From NCBI GenBank assembly GCA_030834765.1, contig JAUQXG010000504.1:1-13233 (forward strand): a stretch of DNA of 13,233 nucleotides, written 5' to 3'. Positions 6,872-13,159 of this stretch are shown one piece after another. Position 1 is the first letter of the stretch, and every line of letters begins with the position of its first letter. The notes under the pieces were generated by a model that did not search any database, was not told where the DNA came from, and saw only the letters and a list, made by a program, of their open reading frames with translations. The stretch comes from Lutispora sp. (lineage in GTDB: Bacteria; Bacillota; Clostridia; Lutisporales; Lutisporaceae). The position numbers and the translations under genes were made by a program.

Positions 6872-7532
6872 GATTTTCCTCCAATACATTCTTCATAATT
6901 TTGCTTTTTGATAGCTTGTTTTTTAGTAAGTATGAAAAAATACATAGTGCCGCTAGTATAAGCAAGGCAAACAAGAACTCTATGGACCAAATATCGATAA
7001 TCTTGTCCCCTATATTTGTATAAACCAACACACCAGGTATTACTCCAACAATTGTTGCTAAAATAAAATCTCTATATTTTATTTTGGAAAGCCCTGCTCC
7101 ATAGCTTATCAGGTCAAAAGGAATCATCGGTATGAGTCTTAACAATAAAATGATTACAAATCCTCTTTTTTCCACTCCATCTTCAAATAGCTCTGCTTTA
7201 TGCTTTATGAGCTTTTCTACCACATTTCTTCCAAAGAATCTGCAAATGCAAAAAGCTAAGGTAGCTCCGCCACAAGCGCCGATAATCGTATATATAGCTC
7301 CCTCATATACTCCAAACGACAATCCTCCAGCCACAGCAATTACTCCATCAGGAAAAAGAGTTACTGCCGCGCATGTGAACATAAGGATATACATGATAGG
7401 AGCGAAAACCCCAAAGGATATTATATAATTTTTAATCCCTTCCACTGAGAAACTTTTGAACATATTTGATGAATAGCAACAAGCTGCAATTGCTATCAAT
7501 ACAAGAGCCATTATTATATATTTCTTCTTCAA
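6864..7532 (-). CDS. TVP38/TMEM64 (DedA-superfamily) membrane protein, YdjX/YdjZ-like
   Basis: A 222-residue integral membrane protein of the VTT/SNARE-associated family (PF09335 type), first gene of the transporter operon. Visible features are an N-terminal hydrophobic segment (6-18), the conserved AVAGGLSFG region (67-75), a re-entrant-like GACGGATLAF stretch followed by FFGR (99-102), and RLIPMIPFDLISYGAG at 132-147, the second hallmark. The superfamily is connected with membrane lipid homeostasis and scrambling; the role of the bacterial TVP38 branch is not settled. The start codon is TTG, preceded by TTGGAG at about 9 nt. It overlaps the binding-protein gene by 8 bp, so the two are made together. 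E. coli ydjX and ydjZ are TVP38 genes beside ynjBCD, which supports a real link with this transporter class. Confidence 0.9.
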   Translation of the reverse strand: MKKKYIIMALVLIAIAACCYSSNMFKSFSVEGIKNYIISFGVFAPIMYILMFTCAAVTLFPDGVIAVAGGLSFGVYEGAIYTIIGACGGATLAFCICRFFGRNVVEKLIKHKAELFEDGVEKRGFVIILLLRLIPMIPFDLISYGAGLSKIKYRDFILATIVGVIPGVLVYTNIGDKIIDIWSIEFLFALLILAALCIFSYLLKNKLSKSKIMKNVLEENHD

Positions 7533-7640
7533 TGTTTATATCTCCAATCCCATTCTAAAGTAATCAATTCAATTTGCATAACTGTCCGTTTTAAATTTAA
7601 CATATTAATTGCATTAAATGAATAAGAATAGGGATTATCT

Positions 7641-7672
7641 ATTATAGTTGATATATGTATTCATATTTTCAA
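7641..7672 (-). promoter_or_regulatory. Possible promoter of the TVP38-ABC-Fe-S operon
   Basis: On the minus strand a perfect TATAAT (7641-7646) follows TTGAAA (7667-7672) with a 20-bp spacer, longer than usual for a sigma-A promoter. The leader would be about 100 nt. No better candidate is seen in the divergent region. The long spacer may mean activator dependence, or that this is not the true promoter. Confidence 0.35.
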
Positions 7673-7692
7673 TAATTAATTTCCAATCCTTG

Positions 7693-7701
7693 TGTTATAA
7701 T
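7693..7701 (+). promoter_or_regulatory. Extended -10 promoter for the divergent TVP38 gene
   Basis: TGTTATAAT is a perfect extended -10 element (TGn before TATAAT). No good -35 is found 17 bp upstream, as is common with extended -10 promoters. Transcription would start near 7708. That places it after an in-frame ATG at 7703 and so supports the downstream start at 7736. Confidence 0.5.
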
Positions 7702-7735
7702 CTTGTATGTAAATATAAAACTGGGGGTAAATCAT

Positions 7736-8452
7736 ATGCAAAACATAAAAAAATCTACATTAATCAAGCTTGGTATTGTATTAGCATGTGCGGCAATCTA
7801 TCTTTTTGTACAACCTATACAGGATTCCGTAAATAGTGCATTACTCATGCTAAAAAAGATTGATGTTGCAGCCGCAAAAGAATATATTCTTTCATTCGGC
7901 ATCTGGGCACCTATTGTCTCTTTTCTGCTAATGGTTTTGCAATCCATCGTTGCACCATTGCCAGCTTTCATCATTACCTTCGCTAATGCTGGACTTTTTG
8001 GCTGGGTAAAAGGTGCGATTCTATCCTGGTCAAGTGCCATGGCTGGAGCTGTCCTTTGTTTCTTTATAGCTAAGCTCTATGGAAGAGCTGTCGTAGAAAA
8101 ACTAACAAGTAAATTTGCTCTTGAGAGTATTGATATATTCTTTGAGAAATATGGTAAGTTTGCAATTTTAATTGCTAGACTACTTCCTTTTATTTCCTTT
8201 GATATTGTAAGCTATGCAGCAGGTCTTACTTCAATGAGTTTCTGGTCTTTCTTCTGGGCAACAGGCCTTGGACAACTACCTGCAACTATCGTGTACTCCT
8301 ATGTAGGTAGTATGTTGGTTGGAAGTGTAAGAACTTTCGTAATGGGACTTTTAATTTTATTCTCCCTAAGTATTCTTATTGTCATGTTAAAACAAATATG
8401 GAATGAGAAAAATAAAAAAGTAGAGAAAGCTAAACTAGAAAATTCAAAGTAA
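7736..8452 (+). CDS. Second TVP38/TMEM64-family membrane protein
   Basis: A 238-residue membrane protein paralogous to the TVP38 protein at the head of the divergent operon. It has an N-terminal hydrophobic segment (11-25), then PLPAF and ANAGLFGW (74-90), AMAGAVLCFFIAKLYGR (101-117) and ARLLPFISFDIVSYAAGL (147-164), the same signature as RLIPMIPFDLISYGAG in the first copy. The C-terminal tail is lysine-rich and probably cytoplasmic. An in-frame ATG at 7703 exists, but it lies only 2 bp after the -10 element and has no ribosome binding site, whereas GGGGGT precedes the ATG at 7736. The gene stands alone between its own promoter and a strong terminator. Having two TVP38 proteins beside YnjBCD-like genes repeats the E. 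coli ydjX/ydjZ situation. The biochemical role is unknown. Confidence 0.88.
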   Translation: MQNIKKSTLIKLGIVLACAAIYLFVQPIQDSVNSALLMLKKIDVAAAKEYILSFGIWAPIVSFLLMVLQSIVAPLPAFIITFANAGLFGWVKGAILSWSSAMAGAVLCFFIAKLYGRAVVEKLTSKFALESIDIFFEKYGKFAILIARLLPFISFDIVSYAAGLTSMSFWSFFWATGLGQLPATIVYSYVGSMLVGSVRTFVMGLLILFSLSILIVMLKQIWNEKNKKVEKAKLENSK

Positions 8453-8468
8453 CCTATGAAATGATTGA

Positions 8469-8500
8469 TGGACACTGATTTAAAATCAGTGTCCATTTTT
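8469..8500 (+). terminator. Strong intrinsic terminator after the TVP38 gene
   Basis: A GC-containing hairpin with arms TGGACACTGATTT and AAATCAGTGTCCA (8469-8495) is directly followed by TTTTT (8496-8500), 16 bp after the stop codon. The convergent epimerase gene ends at 8560, and the hairpin may also stop transcripts from that side, though without a U-tract. Confidence 0.88.
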
Positions 8501-8559
8501 ATCAATACAAAAATTTTATATACAATAAAAATTCTCAAGGCTTCATATTTTTTAAATCT

Positions 8560-9519
8560 TTAACTACTGGCTCTCTGTAATTCTAATACTAAATCTGCTT
8601 TATCCATTTTGGAATCTCTTACCTTTGGATTAGCCAAGCAATACCAATCATATGCCAACTTTAATCCTTCAAATAAATCAATTTGGGGAATGTATAATCC
8701 ATCTGCTTTCGCTTTCTTTGTATCTAATAGATAGGTAACATTTCTAAAGGGAAAATACTCCCTTACAGCGACTTCTACTTTTTCACCATCTACTTTCTTT
8801 ATATTCGTATTTCTATTTATTACCTTCATGGCTGCTTCAACGAACTGCTGCCATGTTACAATCTGGGGATGGGTTACATTATAGGCCTGCCCTACTGCTT
8901 TTTCTATATATATGGCACTTTCAAACATTTTAACTAAATCACTTATATGTATAAATTGTGTCTTTTTATTCCCATTCGGTATAGGAATATCTAATCCTTT
9001 TACTACCCTATCAAAGAAATAGATTTCTCTATATAAATTATTTTCCTCACCATATATATAAGTTGGTCTAAATATCGTTATAGGAAAGCTTTCATTTTCA
9101 TATAGCTCAAATAGATAGTCTTCAGCTTTCTTTTTATCCAGCCCATAGTTTCCCCAATTTACATTTTCACCTCGAGTAAATTCTTCTGCGACCATCTCCT
9201 CTGAAGGTATGTATACTGATCCAGAACTGCAAAATACATATCTTTTCAAGTTCTCTTTATTTAAAACTGCAATTAATTTTTCTACATCCTCTTTTGCATA
9301 CGCTGAAATATCAAAAATATAATCATACCTTTCATTTGAAATATTTACTCTTAAATCTTCAACTGATTTTCTATCACCTTTGAAATGTTTTCTAACTCCA
9401 TCATATTTGATGGGTTTCATTCCTCTTGTAAATATATCTACCGTATAACCTTTTGATATCAAATGTTTGGTTAATGCACTGCTTACAAACTCAGTTCCCC
9501 CCATAACTAATATCTTCAT
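8560..9519 (-). CDS. NAD-dependent epimerase/dehydratase family protein
   Basis: A 319-residue protein of the extended short-chain dehydrogenase/reductase family. The N-terminal Rossmann start is MKILVMGGTEFVSSAL (1-16); the usual third Gly of the GxxGxxG-like loop is Ser13. The serine of the catalytic site lies in CSSGSVY (97-103) and the YxxxK pair is Y125/K129 (YGLDK). FRPTYIYG (150-157) and the QFIHISDLV stretch (188-196) are typical of sugar-nucleotide epimerases and isoflavone-reductase-like relatives. The substrate cannot be told. AAAGGAG precedes the ATG by about 8 nt. It begins 21 bp after the methyltransferase gene, so the two probably form an operon. No glycan-synthesis genes lie near. 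Confidence 0.88.
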   Translation of the reverse strand: MKILVMGGTEFVSSALTKHLISKGYTVDIFTRGMKPIKYDGVRKHFKGDRKSVEDLRVNISNERYDYIFDISAYAKEDVEKLIAVLNKENLKRYVFCSSGSVYIPSEEMVAEEFTRGENVNWGNYGLDKKKAEDYLFELYENESFPITIFRPTYIYGEENNLYREIYFFDRVVKGLDIPIPNGNKKTQFIHISDLVKMFESAIYIEKAVGQAYNVTHPQIVTWQQFVEAAMKVINRNTNIKKVDGEKVEVAVREYFPFRNVTYLLDTKKAKADGLYIPQIDLFEGLKLAYDWYCLANPKVRDSKMDKADLVLELQRASS

Positions 9520-9540
9520 ATGTGATTCTCCTTTTGTCTT

Positions 9541-10275
9541 CTATCTATTCATTTTGCATACAACCATTAATTCCCCTGCTGTTAGGAATCCTATATCATA
9601 TAATTCATTTTTCAATTCCTTTAATATTGCTTCATATTTTGGGTATTCGGAGAATTCCTTTATCTTCTCTAACTTTATTTCTAAGGCAGTAAAACATTCA
9701 TCCAGAATTTTCTTCTCTTCTTCCGGTTTTGTCTTTTTTTCCTGTTCTTCACATGAATTGTACTCAAATACATCTTCAATTTTTAGTCCTATATTTTCGG
9801 CAAGGCTAAGGATTTGCTGCTTTTCAAAAGTTCTATTATGAGATATTCCAAGTAAAGTATCTAACTCCGCTTGTAAGTGATGCAGTTGCACATGCGAAAG
9901 CTGTTTTTGAGATTGATCATCACAAAACATTTCATTAATAATAAAAAGACCATCCGTCTTTAATACTCTTTTCATTTCCAATAACACTTTTTCCTTGTCA
10001 GGTAAATGGTGAAGAGTATTTGAAATACAAACTATATCCATGCTATGATCTTTAAAATCAATATTTTGTCCATCCATATAAATAAATTTAATTCTATCAT
10101 TTTTATAAACTTCTCTTGCTTTTATTAGTGCTTCCTCTTTCATATCTATTCCAATTATCAATTCATAACTTGATAGATGTTCTAGAAGTGTTTTTATAAA
10201 GAAGCCTTCTCCCGTTCCAACATCCAAAATTATTGGTTCCAAAGATTCTTTTAATATTTCTTTTAATCTTTTCAT
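9541..10275 (-). CDS. Class I SAM-dependent methyltransferase
   Basis: A 244-residue methyltransferase of the Methyltransf_11 type. Motif I is LDVGTGEGF (17-25), the acidic residue that binds the ribose of SAM lies in GIDM (42-45), and ISNTLHHLPD (84-93) plus MKRVLKTDGLFIINE (101-115) are the usual motifs IV-VI. The C-terminal 120 residues are rich in Glu/Lys and mostly helical, probably the substrate cap; the substrate (small molecule, lipid or other) cannot be predicted. AGGGGAAT precedes the ATG. It is the first gene of a probable two-gene unit with the epimerase-like gene. The 115-bp upstream stretch contains a TTTGGCCAAA dyad, and I see no convincing promoter there. Confidence 0.88.
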   Translation of the reverse strand: MKRLKEILKESLEPIILDVGTGEGFFIKTLLEHLSSYELIIGIDMKEEALIKAREVYKNDRIKFIYMDGQNIDFKDHSMDIVCISNTLHHLPDKEKVLLEMKRVLKTDGLFIINEMFCDDQSQKQLSHVQLHHLQAELDTLLGISHNRTFEKQQILSLAENIGLKIEDVFEYNSCEEQEKKTKPEEEKKILDECFTALEIKLEKIKEFSEYPKYEAILKELKNELYDIGFLTAGELMVVCKMNR

Positions 10276-10390
10276 CTTATTCCCCTATAAATTCATACTT
10301 TTTCTGAGATTATGACTCTATCTTTAATTAATATTTGGCCAAAATAAATCTAAATTAATTCTTTCTGGGGTTGCGATATTCTAATGAAAG

Positions 10391-10918
10391 CTATGTAATG
10401 GGGCAGTTAATATCATTAAGATAGGCAACCTCCTCCAACTTTTTTCTTGGTCTAACTACGCTATTTCCTTCAAAATATCCAAATGGAATTATAGATACGA
10501 TCTGCCAATGGAGAGGTATATTTAATTGCTTCCTAACCTCGCTTTTACTGAAGCTGACTATCCAAACACCTCCCAATCCCTGATCGTGTATTGCCAAAAG
10601 CATGTTTTGGATAGATGCCGCTGTATCAAGAATATAACATTGGTCGTTTTCATCATACTTTTCCCATGTATCATGAGGATTAACACATGCTACAATAACG
10701 CCAGGGGCTTGTTCTACACAAGGTTGATGGTATTCTGGATCAAAATTTTTAATCTTAGCTCTATCTGTAACAACCACAAATCTCCATGGTTGTCTGTTAC
10801 CTCCACTCGGTGCTTTTATTCCAGCCTCAAGGATTGTCTTTATAACTTCTAAAGGTATTTCTTTATCTAAAAATTTTCTTATGCTTGTTCTAGTTGAAAT
10901 AGCTTGTAAGGTTTCCAT
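10391..10918 (-). CDS. Nitroreductase family protein
   Basis: A 175-residue FMN-dependent oxidoreductase of the small nitroreductase family, probably a homodimer in the cytoplasm. The FMN phosphate-binding start RTSIRKF (10-16) is present, followed by APSGGNRQPWRFVVV (36-50), the characteristic active-site segment, and GLGGVWI (114-120) and IPFGYFEG (144-151) near the flavin. Such proteins reduce nitro compounds, quinones or flavins with NAD(P)H; the natural substrate is unknown. Length is normal. AAAGGAGG lies about 9 nt before the ATG. It is probably transcribed on its own; a TTGCAA and an AT-rich -10-like element lie upstream within 10942-10965. Confidence 0.9.
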   Translation of the reverse strand: METLQAISTRTSIRKFLDKEIPLEVIKTILEAGIKAPSGGNRQPWRFVVVTDRAKIKNFDPEYHQPCVEQAPGVIVACVNPHDTWEKYDENDQCYILDTAASIQNMLLAIHDQGLGGVWIVSFSKSEVRKQLNIPLHWQIVSIIPFGYFEGNSVVRPRKKLEEVAYLNDINCPIT

Positions 10919-11017
10919 TTACATGTTCCTCCTTTATTCTAATTATATATGGTTGATTATTGCAAGTTCCTGATTAATCTCACACATTATGAGATGCTCA
11001 AATAAATCTATTCATCT

Positions 11018-11470
11018 TTACCAAAGTCCGAAGTTTGAAGTATCTCCTTTTATATATTCTTCAATTCTTTTCTTTGTTCCTATAGATACTTTTTCAGGCA
11101 ACTCATTTAGTTTAAAGAAATCATATTTTTCAATTTCTCCATCTGTTTTACCTGTTAGAAAAAAATTATCACAGTAAAAAATAATAATATTATCATTTTT
11201 GTATTCATTAAAACTGTTATAAACTCCAAATAACCTTATAGAATGCAATTCACACTCTAACTCCTCTTGCAGCTCTCTTCTAATTGCTTGTTCAAAAGTC
11301 TCTCCCTTTTTCATTCTACCTCCTGGAAGATACCATGAATCATGATATGTATGCTTAACTAGCAAGATTGTATCTCCTTTCAATAGCATAACTCTCACCC
11401 CTATTGTAGTAGGCTTAGTTATTTTCCAAAATATCCTATTCACTATATAAATCAACTTTGGCAGAGTCAT
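11018..11470 (-). CDS. Nudix hydrolase
   Basis: A 150-residue Nudix protein. The Nudix box runs from G51: GRMKKGETFE, then REL (65-67) and EE (69-70); the metal-binding E66, E69 and E70 are present, but the usual Gly two residues after the EE pair is Glu72. Family members hydrolyse nucleoside diphosphate derivatives with Mg2+; the substrate is unknown, and the Gly change may alter it. A longer start at 11485 exists, but GAGGAG lies within the extension and is spaced 7 nt before the ATG at 11470, so I use 11470. The N-terminal 20 residues (LPKLIYIVNRIFWKI) are hydrophobic-basic and could associate with a membrane. A second, less typical Nudix gene lies 675 bp upstream. Confidence 0.87.
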   Translation of the reverse strand: MTLPKLIYIVNRIFWKITKPTTIGVRVMLLKGDTILLVKHTYHDSWYLPGGRMKKGETFEQAIRRELQEELECELHSIRLFGVYNSFNEYKNDNIIIFYCDNFFLTGKTDGEIEKYDFFKLNELPEKVSIGTKKRIEEYIKGDTSNFGLW

Positions 11471-11650
11471 TATTGCACTCCTCATTTCCTAATAATAAGA
11501 ATTATTTCAGAATATCTTACAGCTGCTCCTTATAAATTATGAAATCTTTTAAAATCTAAAGTTTTTTAAGCTGCGCACCTCGAAGAATCAGCAGTCCACA
11601 AGGCATTAATCCCTTGAACATATTTTCTATTAATATATTTGAATATTCTC

Positions 11651-12100
11651 CTATGTACTATGAATCTGCTTCTTTGGTCTTACTCTTATTGCCATAAGAG
11701 TCATTATGTCTTTAATCACAGCCTTGTCTTTTACCTCTATCATAAGCCAACGGCCTCCACAGGCAAAAGACGCCTTACGATATAGTTCTGTTACATATGG
11801 AGAAAATGTTTCCAGCATCATTTCCACCTCGTCTTGCTCTTTAGCCCCTACAACAACCAATGAAATAAAATATCCTTCCATTGGATAAAGCGTACATAGT
11901 GATTTGCCACTCTTTTGGCATTTTATATTCCATCCCGGTTGCGCAGAACATTTACTGTATGTCATTTTAGGCTGCACTTGATATGTTTCTTCAATATATG
12001 AAAATAGCTCCGACCAGGTTGATGCAGCATCCCCAATATATTGCTTAATGTCTTCATAAGATGGCATCTGATTCTCATTGAATCGCTCATTCCATTTCAC
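11651..12100 (-). CDS. DUF3788 family protein
   Basis: A protein of about 149 residues matching DUF3788 by memory of the pattern: TWSELFSYIEETYQ near the N-terminus, GWNIK (56-60), KSGKSLCTLYPMEGYF (63-78), and VVVGAKEQDEVE. Function is unknown. The fold is proposed to be related to SRPBCC-like or YdhG-like small proteins, which I cannot verify. No membrane segment or signal peptide is seen. Two starts are possible: TTG at 12106, only 3 nt after GGAG, and GTG at 12100, 9 nt after it; the GTG is better spaced. The gene sits between two Nudix genes with no tight overlap to either. Confidence 0.75.
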   Translation of the reverse strand: MKWNERFNENQMPSYEDIKQYIGDAASTWSELFSYIEETYQVQPKMTYSKCSAQPGWNIKCQKSGKSLCTLYPMEGYFISLVVVGAKEQDEVEMMLETFSPYVTELYRKASFACGGRWLMIEVKDKAVIKDIMTLMAIRVRPKKQIHST

Positions 12101-12144
12101 AAACAATTTCTCCTTTCATTTACACAATATATAAATATTTCGAA

Positions 12145-12561
12145 TTAGCTAACTAAACTATTTAGAAAATTTCTAACCTCTATTAAAACCTTTTTATTAT
12201 TTTCAAACCTTAATATATCAAACATATTATTATAGCTTAACCATTTAGATTCTTGAATTTCTTCCTGCTGAATATTTACAGAATACTCTAAAGGCCTTCC
12301 AATGAAAAAAGTTACTTCCTTAGATCTGCTTTCAGATAATAAATATTCTACTTTTGTTTTAAATTCATCAAAGAGAGTAATACATAATCCTGTTTCTTCT
12401 AAAACTTCTCGCATTGCAGTTTCTTCTTCACTCTCACCTTTTTTCATTTGTCCTTTTGGAAATCCCCAATGTCCATTTGCTTTACTTTTCACTGCCAAAA
12501 ATTCAAGCTCTGCACGTAGTTTTCTAAATACAACAGCACCACATGATTTTTCCACAGGCAT
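12145..12561 (-). CDS. Nudix hydrolase, bis(5'-nucleosyl)-tetraphosphatase-like
   Basis: A 138-residue Nudix protein of the Ap4A hydrolase (NUDT2-like) type. The start SCGAVVF (6-12), HWGFPKG (31-37) and a textbook Nudix box, G37-QMKKG-E43 then REVLEETG (51-58), are all present. Such enzymes cleave diadenosine tetraphosphate to ATP and AMP, limiting alarmone-like dinucleotides made by aminoacyl-tRNA synthetases. GGAGGGAGA lies before both a GTG (12564) and an ATG (12561); the ATG is chosen on spacing. The catalytic glutamates are intact. Substrate assignment is by family only. Confidence 0.9.
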   Translation of the reverse strand: MPVEKSCGAVVFRKLRAELEFLAVKSKANGHWGFPKGQMKKGESEEETAMREVLEETGLCITLFDEFKTKVEYLLSESRSKEVTFFIGRPLEYSVNIQQEEIQESKWLSYNNMFDILRFENNKKVLIEVRNFLNSLVS

Positions 12562-12645
12562 CACTCTCCCTCCCCAGCTTAATAGCAGCTTTACAATACT
12601 TATTTCGTCACATTCTCTTTGTGAATAAAATTATAAGAGTATGAA

Positions 12646-12831
12646 TTAACTATGCTTTATTTTTTCTACTAATTTTTCAACTAGCGATTTCTTTTTTACT
12701 TCTTTTTCTTGTTGCTCTTCTGTAATTTCAGGTTCTTCTATAAAGCTGTCACACCATGTACCAATTAAACCTCCTAATTGATAATTTAAACACTTATTTC
12801 TATTTTTACATATTATACATTTATTGTTCAT
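12646..12831 (-). CDS. Small Cys-rich protein
   Basis: A 61-residue protein of no recognised family. Four cysteines lie at 5, 8, 14 and 27 (CIICKNRNKC then WCDSF), suggesting a small zinc or cluster site. After a Glu-rich linker (31-44) there is a basic-amphipathic helix, KKKSLVEKLVEKIKHS. An upstream ATG at 12837 is possible, but GAGGGA is placed 8 nt before the ATG at 12831, which I prefer. It is plausible as a real gene because the ribosome binding site and spacing are good. It might be a regulator or scaffold, but function cannot be stated. Confidence 0.6.
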   Translation of the reverse strand: MNNKCIICKNRNKCLNYQLGGLIGTWCDSFIEEPEITEEQQEKEVKKKSLVEKLVEKIKHS

Positions 12832-12862
12832 TCGCATTCCCTCGCTAAATTAATTCTAAATC

Positions 12863-12892
12863 ATTATGATTGCATAATTGCTACAACTGCAA
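12863..12892 (-). promoter_or_regulatory. Possible promoter for the small Cys-rich gene
   Basis: On the minus strand TTGCAG (12887-12892) and CATAAT (12863-12868) are 18 bp apart, about 30 bp before the start codon. Both hexamers differ from consensus by one position or so. An alternative -10, TAGAAT, lies just downstream. Confidence 0.35.
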
Positions 12893-12929
12893 TATAAAGC
12901 AAAAATACTATAGTCTATGCTTGGTAACC

Positions 12930-13100
12930 CTAGAGCCTAAATTCCCATATAATTATTTGTTCTACAAACTCTTCTATATTCCTTGTTCTTCCAAGTATTT
13001 TTATAAAATAATCAATCTTTCAATTAGATGCTTATCATCATGAGAAAATTGTAATTTTGCTATACCATATCAACAAGACTTCCAATAAAGTCATCTTATT
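12930..13100 (-). pseudogene. Possible frameshifted gene remnant
   Basis: The 400 bp to the right of the small Cys-rich gene carry no intact gene. On the minus strand, three short reading-frame pieces in succession look like one broken protein: NNKMTLLEVLLI (about 13072-13107), YGIAKLQFSHDDKHLIERLI (13001-13069) and KILGRTRNIEEFVEQIIIW (12933-12999). Each change of frame falls where the peptide would naturally continue. The start is lost in the promoter to the right. The parent family is not recognised. Confidence 0.3.
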
Positions 13101-13124
13101 ATTGTTTAACAGATAAAAAATCTG

Positions 13125-13153
13125 TTGACATTATCATACTTAGGCATTATTAT
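13125..13153 (+). promoter_or_regulatory. Strong sigma-A promoter for the right-edge leader
   Basis: Perfect TTGACA (13125-13130) and TATTAT (13148-13153) with a 17-bp spacer; an alternative TATAAT at 13151-13156 gives 20 bp. The -35 overlaps one arm of a 7-bp inverted repeat (AACAGAT at 13108-13114 and ATCTGTT at 13120-13126). Transcription would begin near 13160, just before the leader RNA. Confidence 0.7.
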
Positions 13154-13159
13154 AATATC

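Noticed and set aside
7703..7735. N-terminal extension of the second TVP38 protein
   Set aside because: The ATG at 7703 lies 2 bp after the -10 element, so it would not be on the transcript, and the better ribosome binding site is before 7736.
9467..9841. Plus-strand open frame of 124 codons
   Set aside because: Antisense to the epimerase-like and methyltransferase genes; very Phe/Ser-rich, as expected from the complement of an AT-rich gene.
10982..11000. ATCTCA/TGAGAT hairpin between the nitroreductase and Nudix genes
   Set aside because: Only about 6 bp of stem with no U-tract on either strand; too weak to call a terminator.
11556..11621. Minus-strand 21-codon frame with an ATG, reading MFKGLMPCGLLILRGAQLKKL in pieces
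   Set aside because: No ribosome binding site before the ATG and no recognisable relative; probably chance.
12569..12645. TCACA/TGTGA dyad upstream of the Ap4A-hydrolase-like gene
   Set aside because: Only 5 bp per arm and no promoter elements around it; likely chance in AT-rich DNA.
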